Notes under the pieces: generated by a model
What the model was told of the DNA's origin: nothing
The model's input: the letters and a program-made list of their open reading frames with translations, nothing else
Databases searched by the model: none
Shown: positions 28,140 to 37,123 of the stretch, one piece after another
How the letters are laid out: each line of letters starts with the position of its first letter
Position numbering within the stretch: the first letter of the stretch is position 1
Program-made: the position numbers and the translations under genes
Assembly (NCBI RefSeq): GCF_029854705.2
Contig: NZ_CP139035.1
Coordinates: 3,224,001-3,288,000, forward strand
Origin: Akkermansia sp. N21116
GTDB lineage: Bacteria > Verrucomicrobiota > Verrucomicrobiia > Verrucomicrobiales > Akkermansiaceae
Reading direction: 5' to 3'
DNA: 64,000 nucleotides

Positions 28140-28376
28140 GAATTGAACAGGAATTGTGGACTACGGCTTCTCGTCCGCAATTGGTATCGCCGATTGTTTT
28201 GCCTTGATGTGGTCAAGCAGCATGCGGTGGATTTCCTCCATAGTCTTCAGCTTGTCCGGCTTGTTATTCGCTTTCGCCTCAGCCAATTTCTTCTCGCAAT
28301 AGAGGAGCGAATTATTCCCGGATTTGTCCTTCAATAATGGATCCGCTCCATGATCCGGAAAGAATCGGACATATAA
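28140..28376. repeat. Direct repeat, left copy, flanking the DUF1080 cassette
   Basis: 237 bp that match 35431-35667 almost base for base in the same orientation, with a handful of substitutions (for example GTGGACTACGGCTTC versus GTGAACTACGGTTTC). The match starts abruptly at GAATTGAACAGG and stops abruptly after GGACATA. The repeat contains the last 72 or so codons and the 3' flank of a secreted ankyrin gene, read on the - strand. The distance between copies is 7,291 bp. Confidence 0.9.
28161..28376 (-). pseudogene. 3' fragment of a secreted ankyrin-repeat gene
   Basis: The reading frame encodes FFPDHGADPLLKDKSGNN through DHIKAKQSAIPIADEKP, nearly identical to the C-terminus of the intact ankyrin protein at 35452-36237. 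Homology ends at 28376; the 13 codons upstream of that in the same frame, which give a chance ATG, are unrelated. There is no signal peptide and only about one ankyrin unit, so this is a remnant, not a functional gene. Confidence 0.85.
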
Positions 28377-28641
28377 AATCGCTCTGTACCAGTCGGAGGT
28401 ACATCCAAATAACATCGCGAATCACATCAAGAAGTGCATGGAAATTTTCCAAATTTCATCAGAATTCGCTTATCATAAAAACTAAAGATCATATTTTCCA
28501 ATCTGGTCGACGGGTACCACATATTTACCAAAAATGGATCAACTGAAAGAATGAAATACCCCTAACCGTACAAAGAGTATACGGGTATATCCTCATCTAC
28601 GGGCATTAATCCCTTGATACTCTCGAACAACCACTAAAACC
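28377..28641. promoter_or_regulatory. AT-rich leader before the oxidoreductase/DUF1080 cassette
   Basis: About 265 bp with no coding signal beyond the ankyrin remnant. It must hold the promoter of the four-gene cassette. The stretch from 28550 to 28620 contains GTACAAAGAGTATACGGGTATATCC, which includes the imperfect repeat GTATACGGGTATATC, but I cannot assign -35 and -10 boxes with any confidence. Confidence 0.3.
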
Positions 28642-29943
28642 ATGAACAACAACAGACGCAGCTTTATCAAAAAAGCAGCTATTGGTGCCGCTGCATTCAC
28701 TATTTTACCAAGACACGTTTTGGGTGCTATGGGGGGAGATAAATACATCGGCCCCAACGATCAGCTAACGCGTGCCATCATTGGAGTAGGCGGTATCGGT
28801 ACAGGACCGCTTCACATGACGAGCGACCAAACCTGTCGGCTGGTAGGCGTTTGCGATGTCGATTCCAATCACTTGAAAAACGGAGTCAATATGGCCAAAC
28901 AGAAGTTCAATCAACAGGTCAAAGCATACCACGACTTCCGGGAATTGATCCACGACCCCAATGTTGACATCGTTCATATCGCAACCCCACCGCACTGGCA
29001 CGGCATTATGGCCGTCGAAGCAGCCCGTGCAGGCAAGGATATTTTCTGTGAAAAGCCGATGACTCGTACCATTGGAGAAGGCAAACGCATCTTACAGGCA
29101 GTCAAGGGACATGGCCGTATTTTCCGCATCAATACGTGGTTCCGATTCAAAGATACATTCTACGGACTTGGAACCGAAACGCGACCTTTGAAGAAGCTCG
29201 TCGACAGCGGTTTGCTGGGCTGGCCACTTACCGTGAGAATCTCCGGCGCCACGGGATTTGCATGGAAATTCTTCTGGACGGGACGGGACAAACTGACCCC
29301 GGAACCCGTCCCGGCTAACCTGGATTACGACATGTGGCTTGGGCCGGCTCCGTACAAGCCCTACAATGCCCACAGAACGCACCAGACCTTCCGCGGGTAT
29401 TGGGATTACGATGGCGGTGGCTTGGGCGACATGGGCCAGCATTATATCGACCCCGTTCAATACATCCTGGGGAAAGACAATACCTTCCCCATCAAGGTGG
29501 AAGTCGATGCCCCTCAACAGCACCCGGACGCCATCGGCATCTGGAGAAAAATCGTCTTCACCTACGAAGACGGCTGCAAGATTATTCTGGAAGGTGAAGG
29601 CTTCGAAAGCCCGGGTAAAGTTCCCTATATCGAAGGGCCGAACGGCAAAGTTTATAAGGGATTCGAATGCACCATCCCAAATGTCATGGAAAAAATTGCT
29701 GCGATGCCCGATCCGGAAATCCGCAACACGGACTTCCTGGAATGCGTGAGAACGCGTCAACAATTCGCCCTCGACGAAGATAAGTCTTACCACAGTTGTA
29801 CCATCGTCAATATGGGAGTCTGTGCCTTGAGATTGAATCGCACGCTGCATTTTGATCCGAAGACCCAGCTCTTCATTAACGATGATGCGGCAAACCGGCT
29901 CATCGACCAACCCATGCGCGGCTCGTGGGGCAGATACATGTAA
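28642..29943 (+). CDS. TAT-secreted Gfo/Idh/MocA family oxidoreductase
   Basis: 433-residue NAD(P)-type oxidoreductase, probably exported folded. The N-terminus MNNNRRSFIKKAAIGAAAF is a twin-arginine signal, followed by a Rossmann loop AIIGVGGIGTG. Glu137-Lys138-Pro139 form the EKP motif that binds nicotinamide and substrate, and GGGLGDMGQHYIDPVQY holds the conserved late histidine region. The family oxidises or rearranges sugar hydroxyls and includes GH109 glycosidases; in this context, next to DUF1080 proteins, oxidation of a glycoside at C3 is the likely step. It is the first gene of a four-gene unit: the next start is 34 bp downstream. Confidence 0.88.
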   Translation: MNNNRRSFIKKAAIGAAAFTILPRHVLGAMGGDKYIGPNDQLTRAIIGVGGIGTGPLHMTSDQTCRLVGVCDVDSNHLKNGVNMAKQKFNQQVKAYHDFRELIHDPNVDIVHIATPPHWHGIMAVEAARAGKDIFCEKPMTRTIGEGKRILQAVKGHGRIFRINTWFRFKDTFYGLGTETRPLKKLVDSGLLGWPLTVRISGATGFAWKFFWTGRDKLTPEPVPANLDYDMWLGPAPYKPYNAHRTHQTFRGYWDYDGGGLGDMGQHYIDPVQYILGKDNTFPIKVEVDAPQQHPDAIGIWRKIVFTYEDGCKIILEGEGFESPGKVPYIEGPNGKVYKGFECTIPNVMEKIAAMPDPEIRNTDFLECVRTRQQFALDEDKSYHSCTIVNMGVCALRLNRTLHFDPKTQLFINDDAANRLIDQPMRGSWGRYM

Positions 29944-29977
29944 TACAAACACAACAACCATAATCCCAGAATATCCA

Positions 29978-32731
29978 ATGAAAGGTTTATACCTTATGTC
30001 GTTATTGGCTGTATCTCCCCTGTTCGCTCAGTCTACAGGTAGCCAGCAACGCACAATTGAAACGGTCGTCATGGACGTATTGGCTCAGCTCCCCGCTGAT
30101 TCTCAAGCCAAACAGCAACAGCGTATGCAGGACTTCCTGAAGGAACCACAGCAGATCGTGGAAATCCTCGGCAGCATGCTGACCGACCCAGCCAAAGGAC
30201 AGAACGCCAAGGTCGAATACGCCATCAGCGGTCTGGTCTCTCACGTAACTGCCGCTGGTCAGGATCAGGCGCTCGCCAGCGTCCGAGCCGGCCTGCGAAA
30301 CGCCATTCAGAAATGCCCCTTCAACGATGGCAAGGCATTCTTAATGTCCCAGTTGCAATGGTGCAGCGGCCCGGAAGATTCCGACGCCCTCACTGCTTAT
30401 CTTCAGGACAAAGAACTTGCCTCGCCAGCGATAAATGCCCTCATCCAGACACCGGGGACAGATAACTTGATTATCAAGATGCTGAACGAGCAGAAGTTCG
30501 ATCGTAATCTCCTTGCCTATGCCGTTAAGGAAAAGGCTCTCGCCGAAGCCGAAACAAGTTTGCTGGCCTGGTTGAAGGACGAAGCGGATGCCTCGACAAA
30601 AGCAATGATCTGCTCGGCTTTGGCCTCCTGCGGCAGCAAAGCATCTCTGGACGCCTTGGCACCCATCTCGATGGTGGATTACCTGAACTTGCTCCAGAAA
30701 CTATCGAAAGCAGCACCGTCGGATGATATCAAACAGCGTGCCCGCGCCCTGCTCACAGACCAGCCGACCCAGGTTCGCACGGCAGCCATGCAAGCAGTCA
30801 TCAATATGGAAGCCGACATCCAGCCGATTCTTCAGGAAACGCTCAAGGATCCCGATTCGGAATACAGAAATGCCGTTCTCAAAATGTTGTCGCCACGCAT
30901 GACAGCAGAGATTACAACATGTCTCCCGGCTCTTTATCCTGCGTTGACGGATGCAGCTAAAATTGACCTCGTCAACTGGCTGGGCAACACCCATGCCGAA
31001 GACCGCATGGACATCATGGAGACAGCCGTTCAGGAAGGAAAACCTGCCCTGAGCCAATCAGCCTTGATTGCCGCCAGTAAACTGAAGACCGAACGCGCCG
31101 CTCAACTCCTCGTCTCGCAGCTTTCTGGCCCCAACCGCCAAGTGGCTGCCCAGGCTATTCTGGCCAGCAAGACCAACCTGGTCGACAAATTGGCGGCCTT
31201 GCTGGATGCTCCCGACAAGGAAGTGAAGCAACAGGTCTTGTCGATTGTATCTCAGCGACGCATGAAGCAGGTCGCCGACAAAGTCTTCAACTTGCTGGAT
31301 TCCCCGGATGCCCAGTTGCGCCAAGCTGCCTACAATGCACTCAACGGCGTCGTGTCGGAAGCCGATCTGAACCGTCTCATTGAGATGCTCAAGAAGCCTG
31401 ATGGAACCGACCTCCCCAAGTTGCAGGAAGCCATCAAGATGGCCATGTTGGCCATGAGCCCGGACAAGAAGTTGCAGACCATTTCGGACTGGATGGCGAA
31501 CGCGCCCCGCCCAGAGATCTATTATTCGTTGCTGGCCTCTGCGGGTACGGATGCGGCAGCCACACGCCTGATTGAGGAATACAACAGTGGCAAATCAGCC
31601 GACAAGGCTTTGGCTGAACTACTGAAGATGTCCAATCCTCCGGTCTTGAAGTTCCTGTGGACCCTGATTGCTCAGGATAAGGCTACGGAACCCGTGATTG
31701 CCCGTTTCATTGCTTTATCCCAAAGCAGTAAGGGCAATCTCAAAGAACGTTGCGGCCAGTATGGAAAACTCCTTCAATCCAATATCTCTACAGCTATCAA
31801 GAAGAGCCTTGTCTCTGCGCTGTCCACAGTACCTACGGGCGATTCCTTCACATTGGCTGCCAAGTATTTAGATGATCCGGATTCCGCGTACGAAGCCGCC
31901 AATACCGTCAAATCCATTGCCTCCAACAAATCGGTTCCCATCGACAATAAAGAACTGCTCCCGGCGCTCAACAAAGCCATAGCAATTCTCAAAGAGACGG
32001 GCAATGCTGATGACGGCTACGCTGTGGACGCCATCAAGAAGTTGCTCACCGAATTGAAACCCGTAGAGCCTTTTGTCCTTTCCGATGACGAGAAGAAGCA
32101 GGGATTCGAACTTTTGTTCGACGGGACGGATCTTTCCAAGTGGCAGGATAATGCCACGGGATACAAAGTTGCCAACGGAGCCATCCACGTCGTCGAGGAC
32201 TACGGTCACAACCTGTACACCAGGAAGGAATACCAGGACTTCGTCATGCGATTCAGCTTCTGCTTTGCCCGCCCAGGCGTCAACAACGGCATCGGAGTCA
32301 GAACTCCTGTAGGTGTCGATGCAGCATACGACGGCATGTGCGAATTGCAGATCATCGACAATGACGCCCCTGAGTATGCCCACCTCGCCGATTACCAGTA
32401 CCATGGCTCGGTGTATGGCATCATACCGGCTCGCCGCATCAAACTCAAACCCATCGGACAGTGGAATGAAGAAGAAATCAAGGTCGTGGGCGATCACATT
32501 ACGGTCACAGTCAATGGCGAAGTCATCCTGGATGCCAATGTGCGGGAAGCCTGCCAGGGCCACAATGTGTCGCCGAAAGCAGGTGAAAAGAATCCCTACA
32601 CAATGGACAAGCGGGATCACCCGGGCATGTTCAATAAGAAGGGATTTATTTCGTATTGCGGTCACGGGGCCGGATTCATGCTCAAAAATATCCGCGTCCT
32701 GGATTTAAGTGCTCAAGCTGCTCAAAAGTAA
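29978..32731 (+). CDS. Secreted HEAT-repeat protein with C-terminal DUF1080 (3-keto-disaccharide hydrolase-type) domain
   Basis: 917 residues from the ATG of MKGLYLMSLL, chosen because it opens a signal peptide ending LFAQS; the longer frame overlaps the preceding gene. Residues about 30-690 are alpha-helical HEAT-like repeats, with many short paired-helix units such as the one around residues 400-470. Residues about 700-905 are a DUF1080 domain, starting FELLFDGTDLSKWQ, with NNGIGVRTP and CELQIIDND. This jelly-roll family (PF06439) includes enzymes that cleave 3-keto-glycosides. The helical part could be a scaffold for binding substrate or partners. Only 17 bp separate it from the next gene. 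Confidence 0.85.
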   Translation: MKGLYLMSLLAVSPLFAQSTGSQQRTIETVVMDVLAQLPADSQAKQQQRMQDFLKEPQQIVEILGSMLTDPAKGQNAKVEYAISGLVSHVTAAGQDQALASVRAGLRNAIQKCPFNDGKAFLMSQLQWCSGPEDSDALTAYLQDKELASPAINALIQTPGTDNLIIKMLNEQKFDRNLLAYAVKEKALAEAETSLLAWLKDEADASTKAMICSALASCGSKASLDALAPISMVDYLNLLQKLSKAAPSDDIKQRARALLTDQPTQVRTAAMQAVINMEADIQPILQETLKDPDSEYRNAVLKMLSPRMTAEITTCLPALYPALTDAAKIDLVNWLGNTHAEDRMDIMETAVQEGKPALSQSALIAASKLKTERAAQLLVSQLSGPNRQVAAQAILASKTNLVDKLAALLDAPDKEVKQQVLSIVSQRRMKQVADKVFNLLDSPDAQLRQAAYNALNGVVSEADLNRLIEMLKKPDGTDLPKLQEAIKMAMLAMSPDKKLQTISDWMANAPRPEIYYSLLASAGTDAAATRLIEEYNSGKSADKALAELLKMSNPPVLKFLWTLIAQDKATEPVIARFIALSQSSKGNLKERCGQYGKLLQSNISTAIKKSLVSALSTVPTGDSFTLAAKYLDDPDSAYEAANTVKSIASNKSVPIDNKELLPALNKAIAILKETGNADDGYAVDAIKKLLTELKPVEPFVLSDDEKKQGFELLFDGTDLSKWQDNATGYKVANGAIHVVEDYGHNLYTRKEYQDFVMRFSFCFARPGVNNGIGVRTPVGVDAAYDGMCELQIIDNDAPEYAHLADYQYHGSVYGIIPARRIKLKPIGQWNEEEIKVVGDHITVTVNGEVILDANVREACQGHNVSPKAGEKNPYTMDKRDHPGMFNKKGFISYCGHGAGFMLKNIRVLDLSAQAAQK

Positions 32732-32748
32732 CATTCATAGATATACAA

Positions 32749-33981
32749 ATGTCTGACAAGCCTGTTCGCGTGGCTGCCATCGGATATGGCAACCGGTCAC
32801 GCAAATATCTGCAATACGTCGAAGAGTACCCCGACCAGGTTCAACTTGCAGCCGTAGTGGATTCCAATCCCCTGCGGCTGCACGAAGCCCAAAAGAAATT
32901 CGGATTGGATGACCAATACTGCTTCTCCAGCATCGATGATTTCTTCGCTCAGCCTCTGCCCCTCGACGGCGTTGTTATTGGCACGCCCGACCACCTCCAC
33001 TACGGGCCCTGCATGGCAGCGCTGGATATGGGGTACCGCGTTCTATTAGAAAAGCCTGTTTCCCAAACGCTCGAAGAATGCGAACAAATCCTGCTTCGCT
33101 CGGAAGAGCGGCAGATCCCGGTAACAGTCTGTTACGTCCTTCGCTACCACCCTTATTTCAAGAAGCTCAAGTCCATACTGGCCCGGGGAGACCTGGGGCG
33201 CCTCATCTCCATCAATCACACGGTCAATGTCGGCATCGACAGGACGACGCATTCGTATGTACGCGGGCTGTGGAATAATTCAAATACCTCCACCCCCATC
33301 ATGTTGGCGAAGTGTTGCCACGACATCGACCTGATCAACTGGTACTCAGGCAGCCGACCCAAGCGCGTCTTTTCCTCTGGTTCTCTCACGTGGTTTCACG
33401 GAAAAAACGCGCCGAAGGATAGTGCCCGGAGATGCTGCGACTGCCCGTGTGAGGAATCGTGCCCGTTTTCGGCCATTGACCTCTACCTGCGGCGTGGCGA
33501 ATGGACGAAGAACTTTACAGTGCCGAATGGCATGACGCTCCATGATGTCCTTTGGGAAGAAATGCGGCACGGCCCTTACGGCAGGTGCGTGTACCACTGT
33601 GACAACAATGTAGCCGACCACCAGATCCTCTCAATGGAGATGGAAAACGGCGTCCTCGTGAACCTGACCATGAATTGCTTCACCCTCAATGACGGACGCC
33701 TGATCGAACTAAAATGCGCCTTCGGCGAAATCGTCGCTAACGAGCATTCCATCATCGTCACGAACTTCAAAACGCAGAAGAGCGAAGTCCACGATTTTGA
33801 CTCGACCAACCAGCCGTCGCTTCACGTGACTGCCGACATCGGCACCATGAAAGAATTCATCGCCTCGTTCAACCACACCTGTGATGAAGACACCCCTTCG
33901 TTGCAATCGGCAATCGACAGCCACAAGACCTGCTTCGCCACCGAAGAAAGTCGTCTGACCGGGCGCGCCATCGAACTCTAA
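32749..33981 (+). CDS. Cytoplasmic Gfo/Idh/MocA family oxidoreductase with a Cys-rich insert
   Basis: 410-residue oxidoreductase starting MSDKPVRVAAIGYGNRSR, a Rossmann glycine loop with no signal peptide; the longer frame is the tail of the previous gene. The motif LEKPVSQTLEE carries the catalytic Lys region. CCHDIDLINW matches the late His/Asp active-site segment. Around residues 225-240 there is a cysteine cluster, RRCCDCPCEESCPFSAIDLY, with at least five Cys in 13 residues, which could hold zinc or an iron-sulphur centre. As the cytoplasmic partner of the exported enzyme at 28642, it may reduce 3-keto sugars after import. The next gene starts 43 bp downstream. Confidence 0.87.
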   Translation: MSDKPVRVAAIGYGNRSRKYLQYVEEYPDQVQLAAVVDSNPLRLHEAQKKFGLDDQYCFSSIDDFFAQPLPLDGVVIGTPDHLHYGPCMAALDMGYRVLLEKPVSQTLEECEQILLRSEERQIPVTVCYVLRYHPYFKKLKSILARGDLGRLISINHTVNVGIDRTTHSYVRGLWNNSNTSTPIMLAKCCHDIDLINWYSGSRPKRVFSSGSLTWFHGKNAPKDSARRCCDCPCEESCPFSAIDLYLRRGEWTKNFTVPNGMTLHDVLWEEMRHGPYGRCVYHCDNNVADHQILSMEMENGVLVNLTMNCFTLNDGRLIELKCAFGEIVANEHSIIVTNFKTQKSEVHDFDSTNQPSLHVTADIGTMKEFIASFNHTCDEDTPSLQSAIDSHKTCFATEESRLTGRAIEL

Positions 33982-34024
33982 GTTTTCAACCCACACCATC
34001 AAACACCATACCAACGCTAAGATC

Positions 34025-35299
34025 ATGAACAAAACCACTTGGATCGCATTGACCTGCGGAGTCCTGTCCCTAGCAGGCAATGCATGGGCAGACACCGTTC
34101 ACAATACCCTGACACCCCAAGAAAAAGCCGACGGCTGGGTTCTCCTCTTCGATGGGGAAACCCTCAAGGGCTGGAAAGACTATAACGACAGCAAATTGAC
34201 AGTACCGTGGCACGTCGTCGATGGCTGCATCCAGGCCAAGGGAACTGGTAGCGACGCCACCGGATACATCGTCACTGACAAAGAATACGAAAACTTCGAA
34301 CTCTCCTGGGATTGGAAACTCTCCAAAGGAGGAAACAGCGGCATGCTCTACCACGTCGTCGAAAACCCGCTTTTCAAGGTTCCTTACGTAACCGGGCCTG
34401 AATACCAATTGATCGACGAACCCAACTTCCCGGAACCCCTCGAAGAATGGCAGAAAACCGGTGTCGACTACGCCATGCACCTGCCGGATCGCTCGAAAAT
34501 GAAGATCAACCCGTACGGCGAATGGAATAACGCCAGAATCGTGTTCGACAACGGCCATGTCGAACATTGGCTGAATGGTCAAAAAATCCTTCAATTCGAA
34601 GCATGGACCGATGATTGGTTCGCTAAAAAGAACAGCGGCAAATGGCAGAACGCCCCAGAGTACGGCTTGGCGCGTAAAGGTGTCATCTGCTTGCAGGACC
34701 ATGGCTACCCCGCATCGTTCCGCAACATCAAAATTAAAGAACTCCCCAGAAAGCCCGGCAAAGAAGTTGCACTCTTCAATGGCAAGAATCTCGACGGCTG
34801 GCAAGCCTACGGCACGGAAAAGTGGTATGTCGATAACGGAGAACTGGTCTGTGAAAGCGGCCAAGACAAACAATACGGTTACCTGGCTACCCGGGAGTAC
34901 TACGACGACTTCGATCTGAGTCTGGACTTCAAGCAGGAAACTGATGGCAACTCCGGCGTCTTCATTCGCTCCTTCATCGAAAGCGGAGTCAAAATCAACG
35001 GATGGCAGGTCGAAATCGCCCCACCAGGAAAAGATTCTGGCGGAATCTACGAATCCTACGGACGCGGTTGGCTGATTCAAATCCCCGAGGCAAAAGAAAA
35101 CATCCTCAAATATGGACAATGGAACACCATGCGAATCAAAGCACAAGGGAACAATATCCAAACCTGGCTCAACGGCCAGCCCATGGTGAACTTCAATGAC
35201 GATAAAATCGGTCGCGGCAAAGGACGCATCGCCCTCCAAATCCACTCCGGAGACAATGTCAAAGTCCGCTGGAAAAATATCAAAATCACCCGCCTGTAA
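34025..35299 (+). CDS. Secreted protein with two DUF1080 domains
   Basis: 424 residues. The signal peptide MNKTTWIALTCGVLSLAGNA ends at AWA before DTVHN. Two DUF1080 (3-keto-disaccharide hydrolase-type) domains lie in tandem: domain 1, about residues 36-240, begins WVLLFDGETLKGWKDY and includes NSGMLYHV and PEYQLIDEP; domain 2, about residues 245-424, begins KEVALFNGKNLDGWQAY and includes NSGVFIRSF and GWQVEIAPP. The two are unequal, so one may bind and the other cleave substrate. Periplasmic hydrolysis of a keto-glycoside made by the TAT-exported oxidoreductase is the best guess. A terminator follows at 35382. Confidence 0.87.
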   Translation: MNKTTWIALTCGVLSLAGNAWADTVHNTLTPQEKADGWVLLFDGETLKGWKDYNDSKLTVPWHVVDGCIQAKGTGSDATGYIVTDKEYENFELSWDWKLSKGGNSGMLYHVVENPLFKVPYVTGPEYQLIDEPNFPEPLEEWQKTGVDYAMHLPDRSKMKINPYGEWNNARIVFDNGHVEHWLNGQKILQFEAWTDDWFAKKNSGKWQNAPEYGLARKGVICLQDHGYPASFRNIKIKELPRKPGKEVALFNGKNLDGWQAYGTEKWYVDNGELVCESGQDKQYGYLATREYYDDFDLSLDFKQETDGNSGVFIRSFIESGVKINGWQVEIAPPGKDSGGIYESYGRGWLIQIPEAKENILKYGQWNTMRIKAQGNNIQTWLNGQPMVNFNDDKIGRGKGRIALQIHSGDNVKVRWKNIKITRL

Positions 35300-35381
35300 T
35301 CCCCCTTGCTCCATGCCGTCCAACAACCATCACTAACACCAAAACGCAAACGGCACCATACCTCATCCAAGGCAGTAACAC

Positions 35382-35412
35382 GGGCTCGAGTCTAGCAAAC
35401 TCGAGCCTTTTT
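35382..35412 (+). terminator. Terminator of the DUF1080 cassette
   Basis: GGCTCGAG pairs with CTCGAGCC around TCTAGCAAA, extended by a G-T pair, and TTTTT follows directly. It lies 83 bp after the last cassette gene. Confidence 0.85.
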
Positions 35413-35430
35413 CGTCCGCCCGTACATCGT

Positions 35431-35667
35431 GAATTGAACAGGAATTGTGAACTACGGTTTCTCGTCCGCAATTGGTATCGCCGATTGTTTTGCCTTGATG
35501 TGGTCAAGCAGCATGCGGTGGATTTCCTCCATAGTCTTCAGCTTGTCCGGCTTGTTATTCGCTTTCGCTTCAGCCAATTTCTTCTCGCAATAGAGGAGCG
35601 CATTATTCCCGGATTTGTCCTTCAATAATGGATCCGCTCCATGATCCAGAAAGAATCGGACATACGG
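35431..35667. repeat. Direct repeat, right copy, flanking the DUF1080 cassette
   Basis: Matches 28140-28376 in the same orientation. Here it is the natural 3' end and downstream flank of the intact ankyrin gene at 35452-36237, so this is likely the parental copy. A weaker third relative covers the 3' end of the second ankyrin gene (about 36317-36525). Confidence 0.9.
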
Positions 35668-36237
35668 AACCACCATGCCATTGACTGCGGCACTTAGCGG
35701 ATGCACATCTTGGGGAGCAAATCCGAACACATAAGCTTCATTTAGTTTCATGTCCCAGCCATGCTGGAGTAATATCTCAAAAAGAGAGAGAAAAATCTTA
35801 TAGGTTGCACCTCCATCAAAGACTAAAGGGTAACGCTTAAGGATGTAAGCCATCAATTGACAATTACCTTCATGATTAGGATCAGCACCGCTCTCAAGTA
35901 GAAGTCGAAGAATATCAGGATCCTTCATGCCAACAGCCATCAAAAGAGGAGATTCATATGATCCATCGCATACACGATAATCATTGAGACCAAGTCCTTT
36001 TTTGATTTGAGCAATCATCCTCCTACGTGCATCCTTCTTCGTGATTTTAGGATAATACGGAGCGCCACTATAGGCCTCGTCCTCCGCCATCACCCAATCA
36101 TCCATACTATCAATCAGAGGACTCGTGTAATGCTCTTTCGGCACATTTGGATCGCCAGGGACGATCCAAATTCCGTCAGCCATGGCAAGCGGACTTGCCA
36201 TGGTTGCACAGAAGAACAATATCGCCATTTTCATCAT
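35452..36237 (-). CDS. Secreted ankyrin-repeat protein
   Basis: 261 residues starting MMKMAILFFCATMASPLAMA, a signal peptide with cleavage after AMA. At least two canonical ankyrin units are visible: SPLLMAVGMKDPDILRLLLE followed by SGADPNHEG, and HPLSAAVNGMVVPYVRFFLD followed by HGADPLLKDKSGNN. A charged helical tail ends in DEKP. Function unknown; ankyrin proteins of this size occur as periplasmic binding or immunity proteins. Its twin lies 79 bp upstream in transcription order (36317-37123), with strong identity in the signal peptide and C-terminal half and more divergence around residues 40-150. Its 3' end is duplicated at 28140-28376. Confidence 0.82.
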   Translation of the reverse strand: MMKMAILFFCATMASPLAMADGIWIVPGDPNVPKEHYTSPLIDSMDDWVMAEDEAYSGAPYYPKITKKDARRRMIAQIKKGLGLNDYRVCDGSYESPLLMAVGMKDPDILRLLLESGADPNHEGNCQLMAYILKRYPLVFDGGATYKIFLSLFEILLQHGWDMKLNEAYVFGFAPQDVHPLSAAVNGMVVPYVRFFLDHGADPLLKDKSGNNALLYCEKKLAEAKANNKPDKLKTMEEIHRMLLDHIKAKQSAIPIADEKP

Positions 36238-36316
36238 TAACTTTGCGGTTTGATCTTTATAATTGATCCATCCAGAGGGCTGCCCAGAGCGACAATCCTC
36301 TGAATGGATTGTTTGA

Positions 36317-37123
36317 TTACTTCTCGTCAGTAGCTGATGACGCCGATTGCTTCGCCTTGATGTGGTCGAGCAACATGCGGTGGATTTCCTCCATAGCCTT
36401 CACTCTGTCCGGCTTGTTATTTGCTTTCACTTCAGCCAGCTTCTTCTCGCAATAGAGGAGCGCATTATTCCCGGATTTGTCCTTCAATAATGGGTCCGCT
36501 CCATGATCCAGAAAGAATCGGACATAAGGGGCTACCCTCCAATTAACTGCTGCACTGAGGGGATGCACATTTTCTTTGGGAGCAAATCCGAACACATAAG
36601 CTTCATTTAGCTTCATGTCCCAGCCATGCTGGAGCAGCAAATCAAAAAAAGTAAGGCACGTCTTGTAGGTGGCTCCACCATCAAAAACAAGAGTACCTCC
36701 TTGACGAACTAAGGGAGTACACATCAGAATATCTTCCATCAATTGACAATTCGCTTTATGATTGGGATCAGATCCTGTCTCGAGAAGCAATCGAAGAATG
36801 TCAGTATCCTTCATCTTGACTGCCAGTGTAAGCGGAGAGGTTATTTTCCCATCACACGACCAATAATCATTAAGACCAAGTCCTTTTTTGATTTGGACAA
36901 TCATTCTCTTACGTGCCTCCCTTTTCGTAATTGTTGGATAACGAGGACCACCCCGATAGGCCTCGTCCTCCGCCATCAACCAAACTTCCATACTATTGAG
37001 CAGAGGACTCGTGTAATGCTCTTTCGCCACATTAGGGTCACCCGGAATAGTCCAACTTCCATCAGCCATGGCAAGCGGACTTGCCACGGTTACACATAAT
37101 AACAATATTGCAATTTTCATCAT
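36317..37123 (-). CDS. Secreted ankyrin-repeat protein, paralogue
   Basis: 268 residues if started at MMKIAILLLCVTVASPLAMA, the exact equivalent of its neighbour's start; 29 further codons upstream are open but give no signal peptide. It has the same architecture: signal peptide, N-terminal region with YTSPLLNSMEVW, ankyrin units SPLTLAVKMKDTDILRLLLE and HPLSAAVNWRVAPYVRFFLD, and a C-terminal helix. It carries a short insert relative to its twin near residue 155 (CTPLVRQGGTLVFDGG versus PLVFDGG). The two are tandem duplicates on the - strand, probably cotranscribed. Function unknown. Confidence 0.82.
   Translation of the reverse strand: MMKIAILLLCVTVASPLAMADGSWTIPGDPNVAKEHYTSPLLNSMEVWLMAEDEAYRGGPRYPTITKREARKRMIVQIKKGLGLNDYWSCDGKITSPLTLAVKMKDTDILRLLLETGSDPNHKANCQLMEDILMCTPLVRQGGTLVFDGGATYKTCLTFFDLLLQHGWDMKLNEAYVFGFAPKENVHPLSAAVNWRVAPYVRFFLDHGADPLLKDKSGNNALLYCEKKLAEVKANNKPDRVKAMEEIHRMLLDHIKAKQSASSATDEK

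Noticed and set aside
34070-35326. 418-codon minus-strand frame opposite the two-domain DUF1080 gene
   Set aside because: Fully antisense, Val/Phe-rich, no domain; the + strand gene has a signal peptide and two domains.
28140-35667. Cassette as a classical composite transposon
   Set aside because: The flanking direct repeats are ankyrin gene ends, not insertion sequences, and no transposase or integrase gene lies inside.
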